A DNA stretch of 64,000 nt, from NCBI GenBank assembly GCA_008921705.1, contig VFFE01007258.1, positions 1,779,223 to 1,843,222 on the forward strand, given 5' to 3'. The position numbers and the translations under genes are program-made. A model generated the notes under the pieces. That model searched no databases. It was not told the DNA's origin and saw only the letters and a list, made by a program, of their open reading frames with translations. This DNA comes from Burhinus oedicnemus (Eukaryota > Chordata > Aves > Charadriiformes > Burhinidae). Positions 37,147-51,274 of this stretch are shown piece after piece (positions within the stretch are counted from its first letter, which is position 1; every line of letters starts with the position of its first letter).

Positions 37147-37569
37147 AATCCTGAGAGTTATCTGTTCAGCTGACCACATATTACAGTTTGGTTTATCCTT
37201 TCAAGTGGGACAGAGTAAAAGAGATTTTCCACAGTTGAATTCTTATATTGTCATAAGATGAACATAGCTATAGATTGTCCATCGATGATGCCGCAAAAAT
37301 GGTGAAAGTTGCATCACACCCTTCAGCAGTGTACTGGGAACGTAACCATCTGAAAGGATGGGAATGAGATAAATGTTATCTGTTTTTAAAAAACAGTTAC
37401 ATTATTTACTCCAGTGTCACAAAAATGGGGAAAATACCAGAAACAGTTGTTCATTTTCCTGGGTGGAAGAAGGGCAAAGAAGCTGTAACAATTAAAGACA
37501 AAGTTGGTATTTGATTTCCTCTTAAAGTATGGGGAAAAGGTCATTAGCAAAGTCAGAAAAAAACCAAAT
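37147..37569. other. Short unique stretch between repeats
   Basis: AT-rich, nothing recognised. Confidence 0.45.
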
Positions 37570-38110
37570 TGTAGTGGGCTGACCTTGGCCAGCTACCAGA
37601 CCCCCACCCAGCTGCTCTCTCATTCCTCCTCCTCACAGGACAGGGGGGAAAAATACAATGAAAAAGCTTGCGGGTGGGGAGAAAGGCAGGGGTAGAGCAC
37701 TCACCAATTACTGTTATGGGCAAAACTGACTCAACTTGAGGAAAATTAATTTAATTTATTGCCAGTTAAAAATAGAGTAGGATGGTGAGAAAAAAAGACA
37801 AAATTAAAACACCTCCCCCCCCATCCCCCTTCCTCTCTGGCTGAGCTTCACTCCTTCATTCCCAGCTCCTCTACCTTCTTCCATCATGAGTTTCCCCGCA
37901 CCCATCGCTCCAGGGCAGTGTTTTGCCCTTCCTTACACACATGTTCCCTGAGGCGCCGCCATCTTGGCTGTGGGGCTGAGCCGTGCCCTGCGGTGGGGCC
38001 GTTGGAGCCGGCTGGAACCGGCTGTGTCCGGCATGGGGCAGCCCCGGCCGCTCCTCACAGAGGCCGCCCTGCAGCACCCTGCCAGTGCCGGGGCACCTGC
38101 ACCCGGTACA
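37570..38110 (-). mobile_element. LTR of an avian endogenous retrovirus, internally shortened, minus strand
   Basis: On the plus strand it starts TGTAGTGGGCTGACCTTGGC and contains landmarks of a common avian LTR in reverse orientation: 'gggcaaaactgactcaactt', 'aatttaatttattgcca', then CACCTCCCCCCCC, and a GC-rich part with GCCATCTTGGCTG and GGAGCCGGCTGG. It ends near CCGGTACA, giving TGTA/TACA inverted ends. No target duplication is seen (CAAAT versus CACGT), so an end may be wrong or lost. Compared with what I remember of the family, a long central part (iterated 'ccacgggctgcag' units) is missing. The GC-rich part explains the overlapping frames at 37871-38449 on both strands, which I do not regard as genes. 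Confidence 0.65.
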
Positions 38111-41100
38111 CACGTGAAAGGGATGTTGGAAGGAACAAAAAAAAAATGGAAACAAGAACTTTTAGCATATGCTGTAGAGGAGGGGAGGGAGAAGCAGGCA
38201 GAAAGAAACAGTAGTATTCATTTTTATGGACATCTGGAAAGGATGGCCAAAATGTTCGCTGTGCTTTGTTCTTGGTATGGTTTCCACAGCAGGCTGCTGG
38301 AGCGCCTACCTTACTCTCCAATTTTTAAAATATTGACTTTGAATGCAAAATGCAGAGTTTGGTTTTGCCAAAGGTTCAGAAAGACATTTTATACAAAAGC
38401 AAAGGAATTTTGTGTTTCAAATGATCTGCTGGAAACTCAGCAGTGTTGAAGCCATGCTGGAATTGGCATATGCCATCATGGAGCCCCTTGCAAATTGGGG
38501 CCTCACACAGCCTGCAGCTCAGTGCGCTCCTGCCTGGCTTCTGGAGATTAAGCAGAACAAGAATGAATAGAAATGCTACTCAAATAAATGTTTAACTAAG
38601 TGCTAATATAATTTTGGGTGGGTCGTTACTTACAAAGCTTATGTCGGAGAACTCTGGCCTGTAAAAAATTAACCTCTACTGCATTAAACTACAGATATTC
38701 ATGAGCCTACTGCAGCTCTGGTGCTATGGGTAAACTGAGCTTGAGGGAAACTGAAGAAATACAAACGAGGATCAGTGTCATGTGGACAAGCAGTACAGAA
38801 AAAGAGGTAAAGTTGAAAAAGTAATCATAGTAAACACAGGACGAGTGTTATCGGTGGCCTTAGATTGTCAGAAAACAGGCCTTTAGAGTTTCTTTAGTAA
38901 AGTTCTACATGTAATGGTAGTATCTGGAATAACTTTCTTTTACTGACCTCTTTTGTGCACGGGCAGGCAGGCTGATATTACACCCAAGAATTAACTCTTA
39001 TATGGTACAGATTTAGGAATTATGGAACAGCCAGGTGTAAATTTTACAGTTTTAGTAAATCTAACAGGGTTGGATTTGGTTTGGAGATCTCCCTACCTGA
39101 AATTTCAGAGGCTGAAGTGTCTGCCGTGTTAGATCAGAGATCAGCAGTGATTTTTACAGTATCAAAGGCAGATTAACCCGAAGATTCATAGGTAGTTGGG
39201 TCCTAATTCTTTTGGTATAATGGGAAATGATCTGTATGAAAATATCATCACAATCCTAAAGTATACTTTTCTTCTATTGACATTAGACTGAGGTGCAGGA
39301 CAGAAACTTAAAGTTGTATCAGAAAAGAATGAGAAAAAAATCACTCTCTATCCCCATTTTTATTTATTCTTGGTGGTTTGAGGGCTTTTTTTTTGTTTCC
39401 TTTCTTTCACCCCTTCCCTCTCCAATTAACTTTTGGTGTTTACTGTGAAATTTGAGAAATGAAGATAATTTGTCATTAATTCCTCCTTAATTCCTCTTTT
39501 GCAAACACCTCATCTATACCAGGTTCTAAGACTGGTGTTTTCCTTTTAGTCTAACACACAGCAGGGAAAATGTTCCCTATCAAATTGGGCATGGGCTTAA
39601 TCCCTACTTTTTTGTCAGTGAGAGGGGTTAAATTTTTTCCAGTCTGAAATCCTTCTCTTTGATGAAATGGCCTATGCTGCTTAAGAGCTATTGTACCATT
39701 CATGTCCAGACCAGGTGGAGTGCTGCATTGCTGCATTTCAGAACAGATTTTCTCTAACAGTGTTCCCTATTCATAAAGAAATAAATGGCTCTTGGAAAGT
39801 CACAGCAAAGCAGGGTGGGGACATGGGGTTAGTCACAATTTGAAAAAGCAGTCTCCTGAATGAACACTTTCCTACTGTATGTGGCTAATTAAAATCCATT
39901 ACTGCTTTCTGCTTTGCAAAAAGCAGTTGAGATAGATAGATTATTGGTGGCTTGTGAATAAAGCCTGAAGAAGATCATATTGAAAAGCAGTTGAACTATT
40001 TGCAGCTAGATATTGGACAGTAACCTGTCAGTGATGTGTATCCGAGACTGACTGTGAACGATCAAAATATTTGAAAGAAACTAAGCAAATTCCTAGGACA
40101 CGCACCCATAGTTTGCAGTGGAACATCCAAACACCCGTTTTAAAGCCTTAGGTCCTTCTAAAGATGTGAAAAACGTCTTTAGAAGGTTCTAAGTACGTAT
40201 GGCAATTTGAATGCCTATACAAAGAATTGGATGCCAAGTATTAAGTGCCCCAAACTTTGAAACAAGTATGTTTCTTTAAGCTAGTTTCTAGGATTTGTTA
40301 TCTGTTGTACTGCTGGTGTAATATCTTTACCTAAACAAATGTGTAGACTTCCAGTTGATATTTTTAATTGCTTTTTGATGCAAAAACTTGGACCTATTTA
40401 AGCACTTCCATATAATAAGAAGGTGCTTAGAGCTTGCAGTTTCTCAGTGAGAATGGAACTGGCTAGGCTGGCATGGAGATGTGCAATTACGTGTTAACTC
40501 AAAGCTGATCACACTTGCCTGGAAGTTATATGGACAAAGCACGGGCACATGTGCATTCATGTCTCTAAAAGGCTTCCCAACCTGGAACGTGCTGTGCCTT
40601 GTTAGCTTACATCCTGAGAAACTTGTCTGGTGTTAAAAGACGAGTACTTTCTTGTTTGCTTCTGATGAGGTTGCCAGCACTTCCAGAGCAGCCAGGTTGA
40701 GAGGGTGGGAAGAGCTTGATCTCAGGTAAGCCAGGCAGGGTTTTTAAGGTACCTGCTGTGGGTTTATGGAAAACTCTTCACCATAAGGTGTTTCAAAAGA
40801 GCTGCCTGAGGCCAATACACTGGCATTTTTAACAAAACGGTTCTTTCAAGAAGTTGTCAGCTGTGTAAACACAGGACAGCATTGTGCAGAAGACACCATT
40901 CTACAATAGGATGAGAGCTCTGTTCATTTCATATACCCCTTAGGGCTGATTTTTGTTGCAAGTAGATGATACTTCCATATCCATTGGAACTGCAATTTTA
41001 AATTCAGATGGTCTCTGTTGTGCTCTGATTATTTTATGAAGGGCCTTGCTTTCCAACTCCATGCTGGCATACTAATTTGTTAGTTATTTCTTTTCTAATT

Positions 41101-44100
41101 TCTTAGTCTCAGACCTAATGTTTATACTCTCTCTAATTGTTTTTTATTATTACATTTACTGTTTTAAATTCTGATTTCTCTCTGTACCTTAAGTAGCTTG
41201 CTGCCAGTGCAGGATCTTTGCTACACCACTGTGCACACAGTGTTCACTGTCTGCATTTGCATAATGAGCCAATCTTTGTTGGCTGATTACTTTGTGGAAA
41301 GAATTGAACATTTAACTGATAATAATTGCAATCTATCAAACTGCACAGTCACCTCACAAATGATCACAGTATGTTTGCTAAAACTTCTGCTGAATTTTAT
41401 GAGCTCTTGCTCTTCTTATTGACACCTGGCTAGAAACTTTACCTAACATTCAGCTCTATCAGAAGAAAGCCTGGGATCTTAACAGGTCGGTTGCTCTGGA
41501 ACTAATAAAAGCAAGAGCACTCTCAAAAAAAGTCTCTTTAACCCTCTTGTTTGTTAAAGACAATGATGTATCTTAATATAATGTTAATTCGAGGCCAACA
41601 GAAAAAAGTATGTACTTTTCCAAGCCACTGATTTAAATGGACTGCCTTGACTTGTTCACTGAACTTTTAACTCTAAGCTTTTTCTTTGCAAGAACACCTA
41701 AAGCTTTAATTTCATTGTCCAGATTAAATAACTTTAAATTTACATATTAACTTAACCATCACATCTAGCCTGAATTCCTCAATCTACCTTTTTGCAGAAA
41801 AGATTTAGCAAGTCTTAGCATGGCTTTCTGTATTCACAGATGAAACTTTTGAAGCTGAATTTACAAATAGCCTAACCCAACCTTAGTGAAGTTATCACTG
41901 GGATTAAATAAAACAAAGATATGTCGACATTGGCCTCTACTACATGGCAGAGTGGCATGTTTTTCTAAAGTGATAAAGTGCAGCTGGATCCCTTGGCCTT
42001 TGTGAGCAGCACATTCTTTTTGTGACTTTGACTTTTTCATAAACATAAACTGTGAGACAGTTACTATAATTCAAGGAATTCTTCATACCTTCCTGTCCAG
42101 TGTCCTGAAATGTTTTGAAATTGCAATAGAAACTGCTAGTACAAATACTAACGACGAGGCTCTTTCCCGAAGGTCTTGCAGGGGCTAAGGTGGAGAGGGA
42201 CCAAGTATTATTCTCCGTGTTTTACAGTTGTGGATCTGTAGCATGGAGAACTTGTGATTTGCATACCATTGTCCATGAGGAGGGATACAGAGCCAGGAAC
42301 TAAACGCAACTCCTTTTCTTGAGTGTTTGCTGACAAAAGACCTTTGAAAGAGTATATGTGAAGTTTCCCATATTCCTCATGGTTTAAAGTAACTAACACG
42401 CAATTAGAGACTCTATTGAGAGCATTCACTTTGGAACAAGCTTCCAGACAGATTTCTGTTAGGAACTGTGACAACTTCTAAGCAGCAGGCTGAGCGAAGC
42501 CATGTGCAAGGAGCCTGTGGCTGCAGTCAGGGAAGATGGAGAAAGGCTAAACCTGGCTTACCTACAACACACATTGTGAGACCCCCAAACCATCATGAGT
42601 TGACTGTATTGTCATCAACCTGGAATTTGCAAGTAATGATTCAAGTACCCCTTTACAGCTACTGATTCGAGTGTACCCTTCTGTGTGAAGATCACAAAGT
42701 TTTTAAAGGAATTCCGGACCTTACCTTATTGCAGTCATTGTATAACTTTGCTATTGTTTTTTTAAAAAGTGGAAGTGGTGGGTATACAAGGACTTTAGGG
42801 ATAGACACTGGCAACTGTGGTGTAGTGGAGGAAAAGGACAGTTCAATCAGCAAGCTGAAGTAAAAGCTATGTGCCAAAGAAAATGTACTGTGGGTCTCAG
42901 CTGGGATTTTCCCAAAGGAAAACAATGCCTGTGCTGCAGGTGTCAAGATTGTTTTCTAGGAGAGCATGATTGGCTTTTTCTAGTTTATTGCCCATTCATA
43001 TCTTCTGAAAGGCTCATTTGGAAGACCAAGTTCTGACATTTACCTGTTTTGCTCTTTAAAGTCAAGTCAAACTGGCTACTTACCATAGAGTATGTTAAGG
43101 TATTTCTTTAAATCTTTCAAACTTGTTCTTCAAAAGCTGAAATTTATAGTAGGAATATGTTCACATGGGGGCAAAACAAACTATTCTTACACTGGAGTTT
43201 TGACAGTTTCATCTTCCCTTCTGTAACAAACAAAAGTTTAACTGTGAATGACACAAGTGGAGAAGAGAAGATTTTTCCATGTGTGCACTATTACTTATGT
43301 TACAGGTTCAGTTTACAACCCTGATGGGGTTCCCACTCCCCATCCGAGCATCTAGAAAATAACCCCCACAAAATAAGATGTCCTTCTGCTGTTTTAATGA
43401 TATAAACCAGCTAGTGGATGGATCTGATAAGAATCAGAGACATGCAAGCAGTGGGAGTATTCAACTTAAGAGCAGGGATTATAGAACGTATCAGGTTGTC
43501 AGGTTGTCTTAGCTGCGTGTAAGAGCATGTCTTGGGAGTTCTTTATTACTCTTTTTCTCCAAGCCATATTATATTTTAAATAATTTCTTGTTATTTTGAG
43601 GGGCAATGCTGATGGAGAGGGGGTTATTTTTGTGGGAGACATTTGAGAGGTTTTCCAACTCTGAAAAGAATGACTGTGCTTTTGGAAAATATTTCATGAA
43701 ATCTGATGTCAAAATTTTGTTGCGACAAACAATTCTATTATTATTCACAATAGAGAATGAGCTAGCAGCTTGCAGGTGGAAGATGATAGAGTTTTCCTCA
43801 GCATAACGTATTAGTATTGCATGTTGTCAATAGCTGTTTGAAACTCCAGCCTCACAGATGAAAAGCAGCTGGCACTAAGAATAGTCATAGTGGTAGTCGG
43901 CAGCAGTGTTGCAGAATAAATCCAGAACAGTGATACACTGAGACTCTCCCACTCCTGCGGTGCAGGATGTTTTGGAAGCTTCAAGTCTACTGCATGTTGA
44001 AGGTGAAGGCAGTTATTCAGCATATAAAAATAGTTTTTCTAAGGGACAAAGTTGGTTGGCTCCAAGTGATTTTGTTGAAAATTCGTTAAATTTAATTATC

Positions 44101-47100
44101 ATGGGAGTCTGAAAGGGCTGAGGTATCTAGAGGCCATGGTTTCCCCTGACCTTCAGAATCTGTACAAAATGAATTTCCTACGAGTATCTGAATGACTCCA
44201 AAGTGATTTAGACAGATGGTCTAATTGGCTTCATGGGTCTATAATTTCCCTCAGAAGGAATTCCTTGCCAAAATCGTATTTGTTCCAAACCTTGGTATCC
44301 TATTTTCTAGCAGGAGGCTTTTCTTTGTTGGTTTAGAGCTGGAGAGAAATAACATTATAGCTAAACACCATCCTGAATCAAAAAGGGGAATAAGTTCTTT
44401 CGGACCTGAAAGCTTTACCTAGAAGGTCCATGGCACAAATTCTGACAGTATTGTTCACAACAGTGGGTTTTACAAACCAAGAAAAGGTTGATCTGAAAAA
44501 AATAGTTGTAATTTACCTTCTAAGTGAAAATTGTGCTGCAGGAGGTAGTCTTGATAACTCCAGAAATGTACCTTAGCTAAACCATCGGGAATTTGGAGAA
44601 GAAGGAAGTTCAAATAGATGAATGCAAATATGACGAAATGGGCATAGTGACTTTTTTTCATCATTTTTACTACTTTGTTTGAAATTTCATCTTCTGCTCT
44701 AGAGAACAGCTGACAAATGGATTTTGTTATTAGGTTCCTTCCCCTTTCAATTAATGTTCATTTTATCAATGTGGCGAGATCCTCAGCCTCCTGGTTTTAT
44801 TAGGAATATTGCTTTCTTTCAGCAGTGACCTTACCTGCATCCATGGTGCAAAGCAGTGCTGCAGTGTAAATGGATTGTTGTATTGGCTTATGAAAGCCTG
44901 TATTAATTTAAAGCAACATTTTAAAAGTTAAGTCCATTTTAAAAGCAGTTAATTCCCACACCATGGATGAATCTGATATCATGATAGGCTTTGAGTTAAA
45001 GCACAGGAAATACCTAGAGCAGATGAAATCTTTTGAGAGAGTAAACATTGATTTCTTTCAAATGGTTAATTTCCCTTGGAGTTTTTGGTTTTGGTGTGTT
45101 TGTTTCTTTAAAAATCTAACACAAAAATGGCTGCTTTCTCCATTCATGGTTCCAAGTGAGTTTCATGTATTCTCCTTGTCTCATTCTATTTCTGAGCAGG
45201 AAACTGACCTGATGAAATATTAGTCAAGTGTCAGTTCCCAATTTAACCTCATCTAAACTAATTTTCCAGACCTTGTTGATGCCTCCCTATGCACCACTGC
45301 ATTTGTATGTTAAGCTTTAAGAACCCTTTTTTTTTTGTGATGAAGCAGAATCAAACAGTATTACGCGCTAGAGCTGTGGGGCTTTTTTAATTTACTGGTG
45401 GTTTGGTATCAGAGGAACAGAGAAGGTGGCTTTTTCCCTCACACTCTGCTGTGTATATAAAATGTTTTGAACCAGTTCTTGTTAGGTGAAGTAATAAAAG
45501 TGGTGGCTCATTCATGATTTGAATTTAAAAGGTTTGCTCTGCTTTACCTTAGATTTTGAACAAAAGTGAAATCTGAAAGGATGTGGTCTGTGTATCTGGA
45601 AATAGTATTTTAACTGATTGGAAACTAGGTTGAATAATCTAGCTTTGAAGTGAGTCGTACCTCTGTCCACTTATGTGTGATCAGTTAATAAACAAACTAC
45701 CAGAAGAGGTGTCATGAATATACTCCAGCAATTTGCAGAAACAGTACAAACATTGCAGCTCTCCAAATTACTTCCTTACAGGAAATAAATGCTAGTTACT
45801 TCTTCTGACACAAATATAATGTTATATTCCAAACAAGTTTTGATTTTCTATCTGCTCAAACTAGTTAAAATTGCATCTTCGGTTCTAGTCCAATGTGGTA
45901 TATAGGCACCTATTATAATTTGAAAGGGAAAATGTGTGCTATCATTACCATCTGTTCTTAAATCCTTTATATAAATTTTTTGCTTTTCTACCTCGGATTT
46001 GTCCACCTCTAACTCCTGGTGTTGTTTTTTTGGGTTGGTTTTTTTTCTTATGATTTGCCTAAAATGAAACAAAGAGAACTGGAAGAGATCATATCCCATT
46101 GATACCAACTGAATTTATATTTTTTTAAAATATATTTTAGGGACAGAGTTACCTCACTGTGTAACTTGGGCTATGGAACTTGGAATAAATTATGTATTTT
46201 AGAATAGCACGTATCTCAAAAATTCAGATCTTGACTGAAAATATAGATGTGGTGATTTCTTATCTTAAAATAGCGTTGTTCTACTGGACAGTTATCTTCA
46301 TTGTGAAATTACAACCTCTTTCAGTCTGTTTCCATAGCTCTGCTTCCTAGATCTCACACATTCCTGGCAATACGCTTTTCGTTTGTGGGTTGGGAGGAAG
46401 ACGTTTGGCTAGATTAAAAAGATGTTAGAAGTCTCTTCTCTGCAGAGGCAATCACAGGCAGCAAGCAAATCACCTTTTAACGATCTAACCTAACAATCTT
46501 CTCTTGAATGTGCTAACTATATCATGCCTCATCGGTCCTTAACTGTACGTCAGTTCTAATTTTTACACGTGGTTCCTGGAAGTTTTGGGAATGGATAGGA
46601 CATTATTTCTTTAATAGTCCCTGATGTTGTAAATAGAGGAAACGGTCTCTTTATTTACAAATTAGGATTTCTTTCTTAGCCACAACTCATACATTTCTCT
46701 GTTGTGACAGTGAGGAATTCTTTTGGTTAGCGAACTTACTTACCCTTGTCACTGTTCTTCCATGACAAAGTCCTTCACGTTGTAAACATGATGTTTGGCC
46801 CCTGTTGAGATACATGACCTGGTAGCTGGCTATATTAAAATGCATGCATTATAATAACGCTGCTTCAGCAACTGACCCAGATCAATTTCCATCACTTACT
46901 TATCTCAGTCTTTATTTACCTGTCCATCAGTTTTATGGTCATCCGGAAACACTCTGAGAGAGGGTGCTATAATTTCTCCTACCTCACTGGTTTTGTTGCA
47001 GTTCCTGCTGGTGCAAGTCCCATTGCATGTCCTTGCCCTGGTGTGTGGATAAGGCTGATGAATCTGCTTGTTTCCTTAGGAAATGCAGCCTAAAGTAATG

Positions 47101-50100
47101 GCTTTCAGTGGTCGATTTTTAGCAATGATGCCCTATAATGTACCTTTTTTCTCAATTGTTGACAGACTCCCAGTCACCTTCCCTGGGAAGTTGCTGCTCT
47201 CACTCACTAGTGAGTGAGGGACCTGCTGTAATCTGAGCATTGCTCTTAGTAGGGATAGAGAACACAAGTATCCTGAAACTCTGCTGGTGCTAACTCCATT
47301 CTGCTTGCCAAATTTCTTGCCATCCTTAAAACATCATCCCTATATCAAAAATGCAAATGATTGAACTGAGTACATGTTCACTACTATCTCTACAAGCAAT
47401 AAAGGATGATTCTCATGCTGGAGGTGGTGAAATGCAGAGATTGGCATTGTGTCACCACTGTGTGTTATATGACATCACAGCTTTGCCTGTAGTCTGGCAT
47501 TTTCTAACTGCCTTCCGAATGCCAACTCAGCAGTGCTTCTCCTATTATTCTGTATTGTGATCTCGTCATTAATGATAACTGAAATTCAGTCTATTTACTG
47601 GAATCTTTTAATGTTACTTAAACTTAGCACCTTTTCAAAACAATGGAATATTGCTATGGATTATCTAGAAGTTACTTTAAGACATCACAAAATGGTTTAG
47701 AGAAGCTGAGACTGTTATCTGTTGACCTCGTGACTGTTTGATTGGACATCTTAAAACAGTTGAAAACAGAGTTTAAAGTGTAACTATTTAACTTTGATCT
47801 ATTTTTCCTACCAGATCTAAAGGATTTTTTTACCTTCTGGTTGCTTCCACTGCCAGTATTTTTCTTGTTGCATGAATGTTATATACGGTAATGGGGAAAC
47901 TGTTACTGTTTCCACCTGCAGAACTGTTTTTTTTACCAAAGCAAATAAGCATTACTTGAATTTTCTTAGATAGATACTCAAAGTTTTCAGAAGTAAAATA
48001 ACTTGGCGAAAGGCAACACGGCAGACATGAACAAGTGAAAAATATTTTTTGTAGATTACTGATTTTATCCCAAAAGGCTGAGTCACGCTGCAGATGCTGC
48101 TGAAGGACGTGGCCTGGAAACTGCGTGTCTTTTAGGGATAACACAGATGTTTCTATGCAGCATGGCATCGCAGATGATGGTTAGAGGGATGTGACAGACA
48201 GACAGAGGCAGCAGCACTTACCTCCCTGCTGTAGGGTCAGGACTGCTGACAACTTATTTGGGGGGTCATGTCTTCCTGCAACTGACTTCCCAATTTTTGC
48301 AAGTTGGGGTTTTATTTAGTGTTTCCTTTTTTTTGTCCCTTTATGCTTATTTTAAATCATGTTTAATGACAGATTTTAGGTACAAGCAAGGAAACATTTC
48401 TTATCCTTTAGTGCTTTGACTGTCGTTAGAGATTGGAACAATGAGACAGCTGAAAATAAGAAAGAGAAAAAGCCTGAAGGGGGGGTAAATACAATCAAGA
48501 TAGAAAGCAGGGAAAAACAAGCTGGAAGAGGTGATCAGAAAAATACAAATAGATTTAGAGAGAGAAAATGTCTACATCTCAGTAGACTTTAGTTCCCTGG
48601 GAGAAAATGGGGAGCTGAAATTACATATCAGCCAGCAAGGCTGGATGAGGGAGTGTTCAATCCAGAGGTAATACAGCATGTGAGGATGTCTTCAGATATC
48701 TGTTCTTAAAATGGTCATTTGTTTTTAGACTGTCATTGATCCAAAGAAGATGCCATTGGTTTCCCTGACTACCATCACTTCAAGCTCTGTTTCAGTCTAC
48801 ATGTATCAATGTCCTGTTTCTGTCATAGGGCATAACAGAATTTTATATTATTATCAGGTATTAAGATTTAGCATTTACATAAAATTTTCATGCACTAAAT
48901 GTTTTACAAATAATCTCTAATTAATCATCTCAGCACCTACATGGACTGTATGAAATTGTAGCTGTTTTGCAGTTGAGGAAACTGCAGCTGATTGAATTGT
49001 TGGAGGCAATGCAGAAAGCGCTTTTGCCAGTAGCAGCGCTTGGTACTCAGGCTGTTTGCTGTATATTTATATTCGACTCATCTTCCTGATTATTGTGTAC
49101 TGTACCTCTTTGCATTGATTTGATGCTCTACTGATGAAAGCTGTTGATATTAAGGGTCAGCTCTGCAGTGCCTCTCTCTTCTTTGTTGGGGCATGAGGAA
49201 TACAAAGTGGCAGCTACTTAGATGGTGAGAGTCCCTGGGTTACTCAAATGCCTAGCACAAGACCCAATTTCACTGACAAATATCTGCTGCTGATAAAGGA
49301 ACTGATGACTTCATAATTGGTAGCTTAATCAACCATGGTCTCTTTAAAAATGTATAGAATTTCTAGAAACACATACATATTAGTGTTGTAGTGTTATTTA
49401 CCATTTGGATATTTTTCATTTAGTTATTTTGAGATACACACCAAAAAAAGTTATTTTTTAAAAAAAGTGACTGCTATTAAGGTTAAAAGAACAGATTTTT
49501 ATGGGAGTCTTAGCATTCTTTGACCCTGGTGTCAGGCAAATACTTGGTTCCATCGGTTGTTGTCATAATTCTTTCCTCATACTTGCCAGCCTCTTTTATT
49601 AATGTAGGTAAGCCAACACAGTTCAGAAAAGTCCAAATATATTTAAAACATTTTTTTTCTAGACAGGGAAAAAAGCTAAACCCATGAACTTATGAAATGC
49701 AGAGTCAGGAAAATAGAAATTAGTGGCAAAACCTTTGTCAGTGCTGCTCATTCTTAGGTTGCATATAATTACAGAAATTTTACTGCAGGTTCTAACGTAT
49801 TTTATAATTTGAATTTGTGTATGTGCTCACACATTCATTTTATCTAGTGAAGTTGTTTTTCAAGAACTTTGCAGTCATGTTTAGTTTGTCTCACGGGAAT
49901 GTGACAATGATACCGGATAAGTCTAAATTCAACATTTGTGGTTTTTGTTGGACTTCTAAAACATTTATTATATCACAAATTATAATAAAAATATTTTGAG
50001 ATTCCAGACATTCTGTAAAGAAAATGTTATTGCAGGTGTTGATAAAACATAGTATTTTCCCTACTTCTTTAACCAAATAAAGAGCTATTTAATGCTTAAC

Positions 50101-50254
50101 TTTTGCTCTGTAATATCAATGTCATGGAAACATCAAGGTACTAAGGGTCTGATATGACAAGGTAGAGGGCAATTTACCAACTTTCTAGGCAAAGTAATTA
50201 CCAAGACCAAAAATCTCTTTAAAGGTAACTGCAGGGACAAGGCATGTCACTCTA
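38111..50254. other. Long intergenic stretch, no gene seen
   Basis: About 12.1 kb of AT-rich DNA without a recognised exon, repeat family or RNA gene. All frames are 112 codons or shorter and have no domain I can name. A short direct repeat CAGGTTGT CAGGTTGT is at 43492-43507. Confidence 0.5.
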
Positions 50255-51274
50255 AATGGAAGTGGGTTGTGATTAATGGAGCAGTGTCAAGTTGGAGCCC
50301 TGTACCCAGTGGTGTCCCCCAGGGGTCAATACTTATTCCAATCTTGTTCAAGATATTCATCAATGACCTGGATGAGGGGACAGAGTGTATCCTCAGCAAG
50401 TTTGCTGATGATACCAAACCGGGAGCGGTGGCTGACATTCCAGAGGGCCGCGCTGCCACCGAGCGTGACCTGGACAGGTTGGAGTGCTGGGCAGAGAAGA
50501 ACCTAATGAGGTTCAACAAGAGCAAGTGTAGGGTCCTGCATGTGGGGAGGAAGAATGCTAGGCACCAGCATAGGCTAGGGGTGGACCTGCTGGAAAGCAG
50601 TTCTGAGGAGAAGGATCTGGGGGTCCTGGTAGATAGCAAATTATGCATGAACCAGCAATGTGCCTTTGTCGCCAGGAAGGCTAATGGAATCCTGGGCTGC
50701 ATAGGGAAGAGTCTGGCCAGTAGGTCGAGGGAGGTCATTCTCCCCCTCTACTCAGCACTGGTGAGACCACAACTGGAATACTGTATCCAGTTCTGGGCTC
50801 CCCAGCTCAAGCAGGACAGGGAACTACTGGAGAGAGTCCAGCGTAGGGCAACAAAGATGACTGGGGGATTGGAGCATCTCCCTTATGAGGAAAGGCTGAG
50901 AGAGCTGGGACTCTTTAGCCTGGAGAAGAGAAGGCTGAGGGGAGACCTTGTTCTTGCTTGTAAGTATCTAAAGGGTGGGTTGAAGGAGGATGGAGCCAGA
51001 CTCTTTTCAGTGGTTCCCAGGGACAGGACGAGGGGCAACAGGCACAAGTTGGAACACAGGAAGTTCCATTCAAACATAAGACAAAACTTCTTTACGGTGA
51101 GGGTGACAGACCACTGGAACAGATGTTGTGGAGTCCCCTTTTCTGGAGATTTTCAAGACCCATCTGGATGCAGTCCTGAGTAATGTGCTGTAGGCATTCC
51201 TGCGTCAGCAGGGGAGTTGGACTAGATGATCTCTGGAGGTCCCTTCCAACTCTGAAAATTCTGTGATTTTGTGA
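50255..51274 (+). mobile_element. CR1 LINE, 5'-truncated, plus strand, with long RT frame
   Basis: This 1.0-kb copy starts inside the reverse-transcriptase domain ([10 protein letters not shown]) and ends with the CR1 3' UTR and the tail TTCTGTGATTTTGTGA. The frame 50269-51183 (304 codons) has no stop. It contains [20 protein letters not shown], then the catalytic FADDTK at 50401-50418, the [16 protein letters not shown] thumb region, [24 protein letters not shown] and [17 protein letters not shown]. The frame departs from the family near 51121, where a shift changes the last 24 residues. A truncated copy cannot move itself, but the unbroken frame suggests a relatively young or lightly decayed insertion. 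Confidence 0.94.

Noticed and set aside
37871..38449. Several overlapping frames up to 161 codons on both strands
   Set aside because: They start in the GC-rich part of an LTR and run out into unique DNA; no conserved protein block.
50247..50738. 163-codon minus frame
   Set aside because: Antisense shadow of the CR1 reverse-transcriptase frame.
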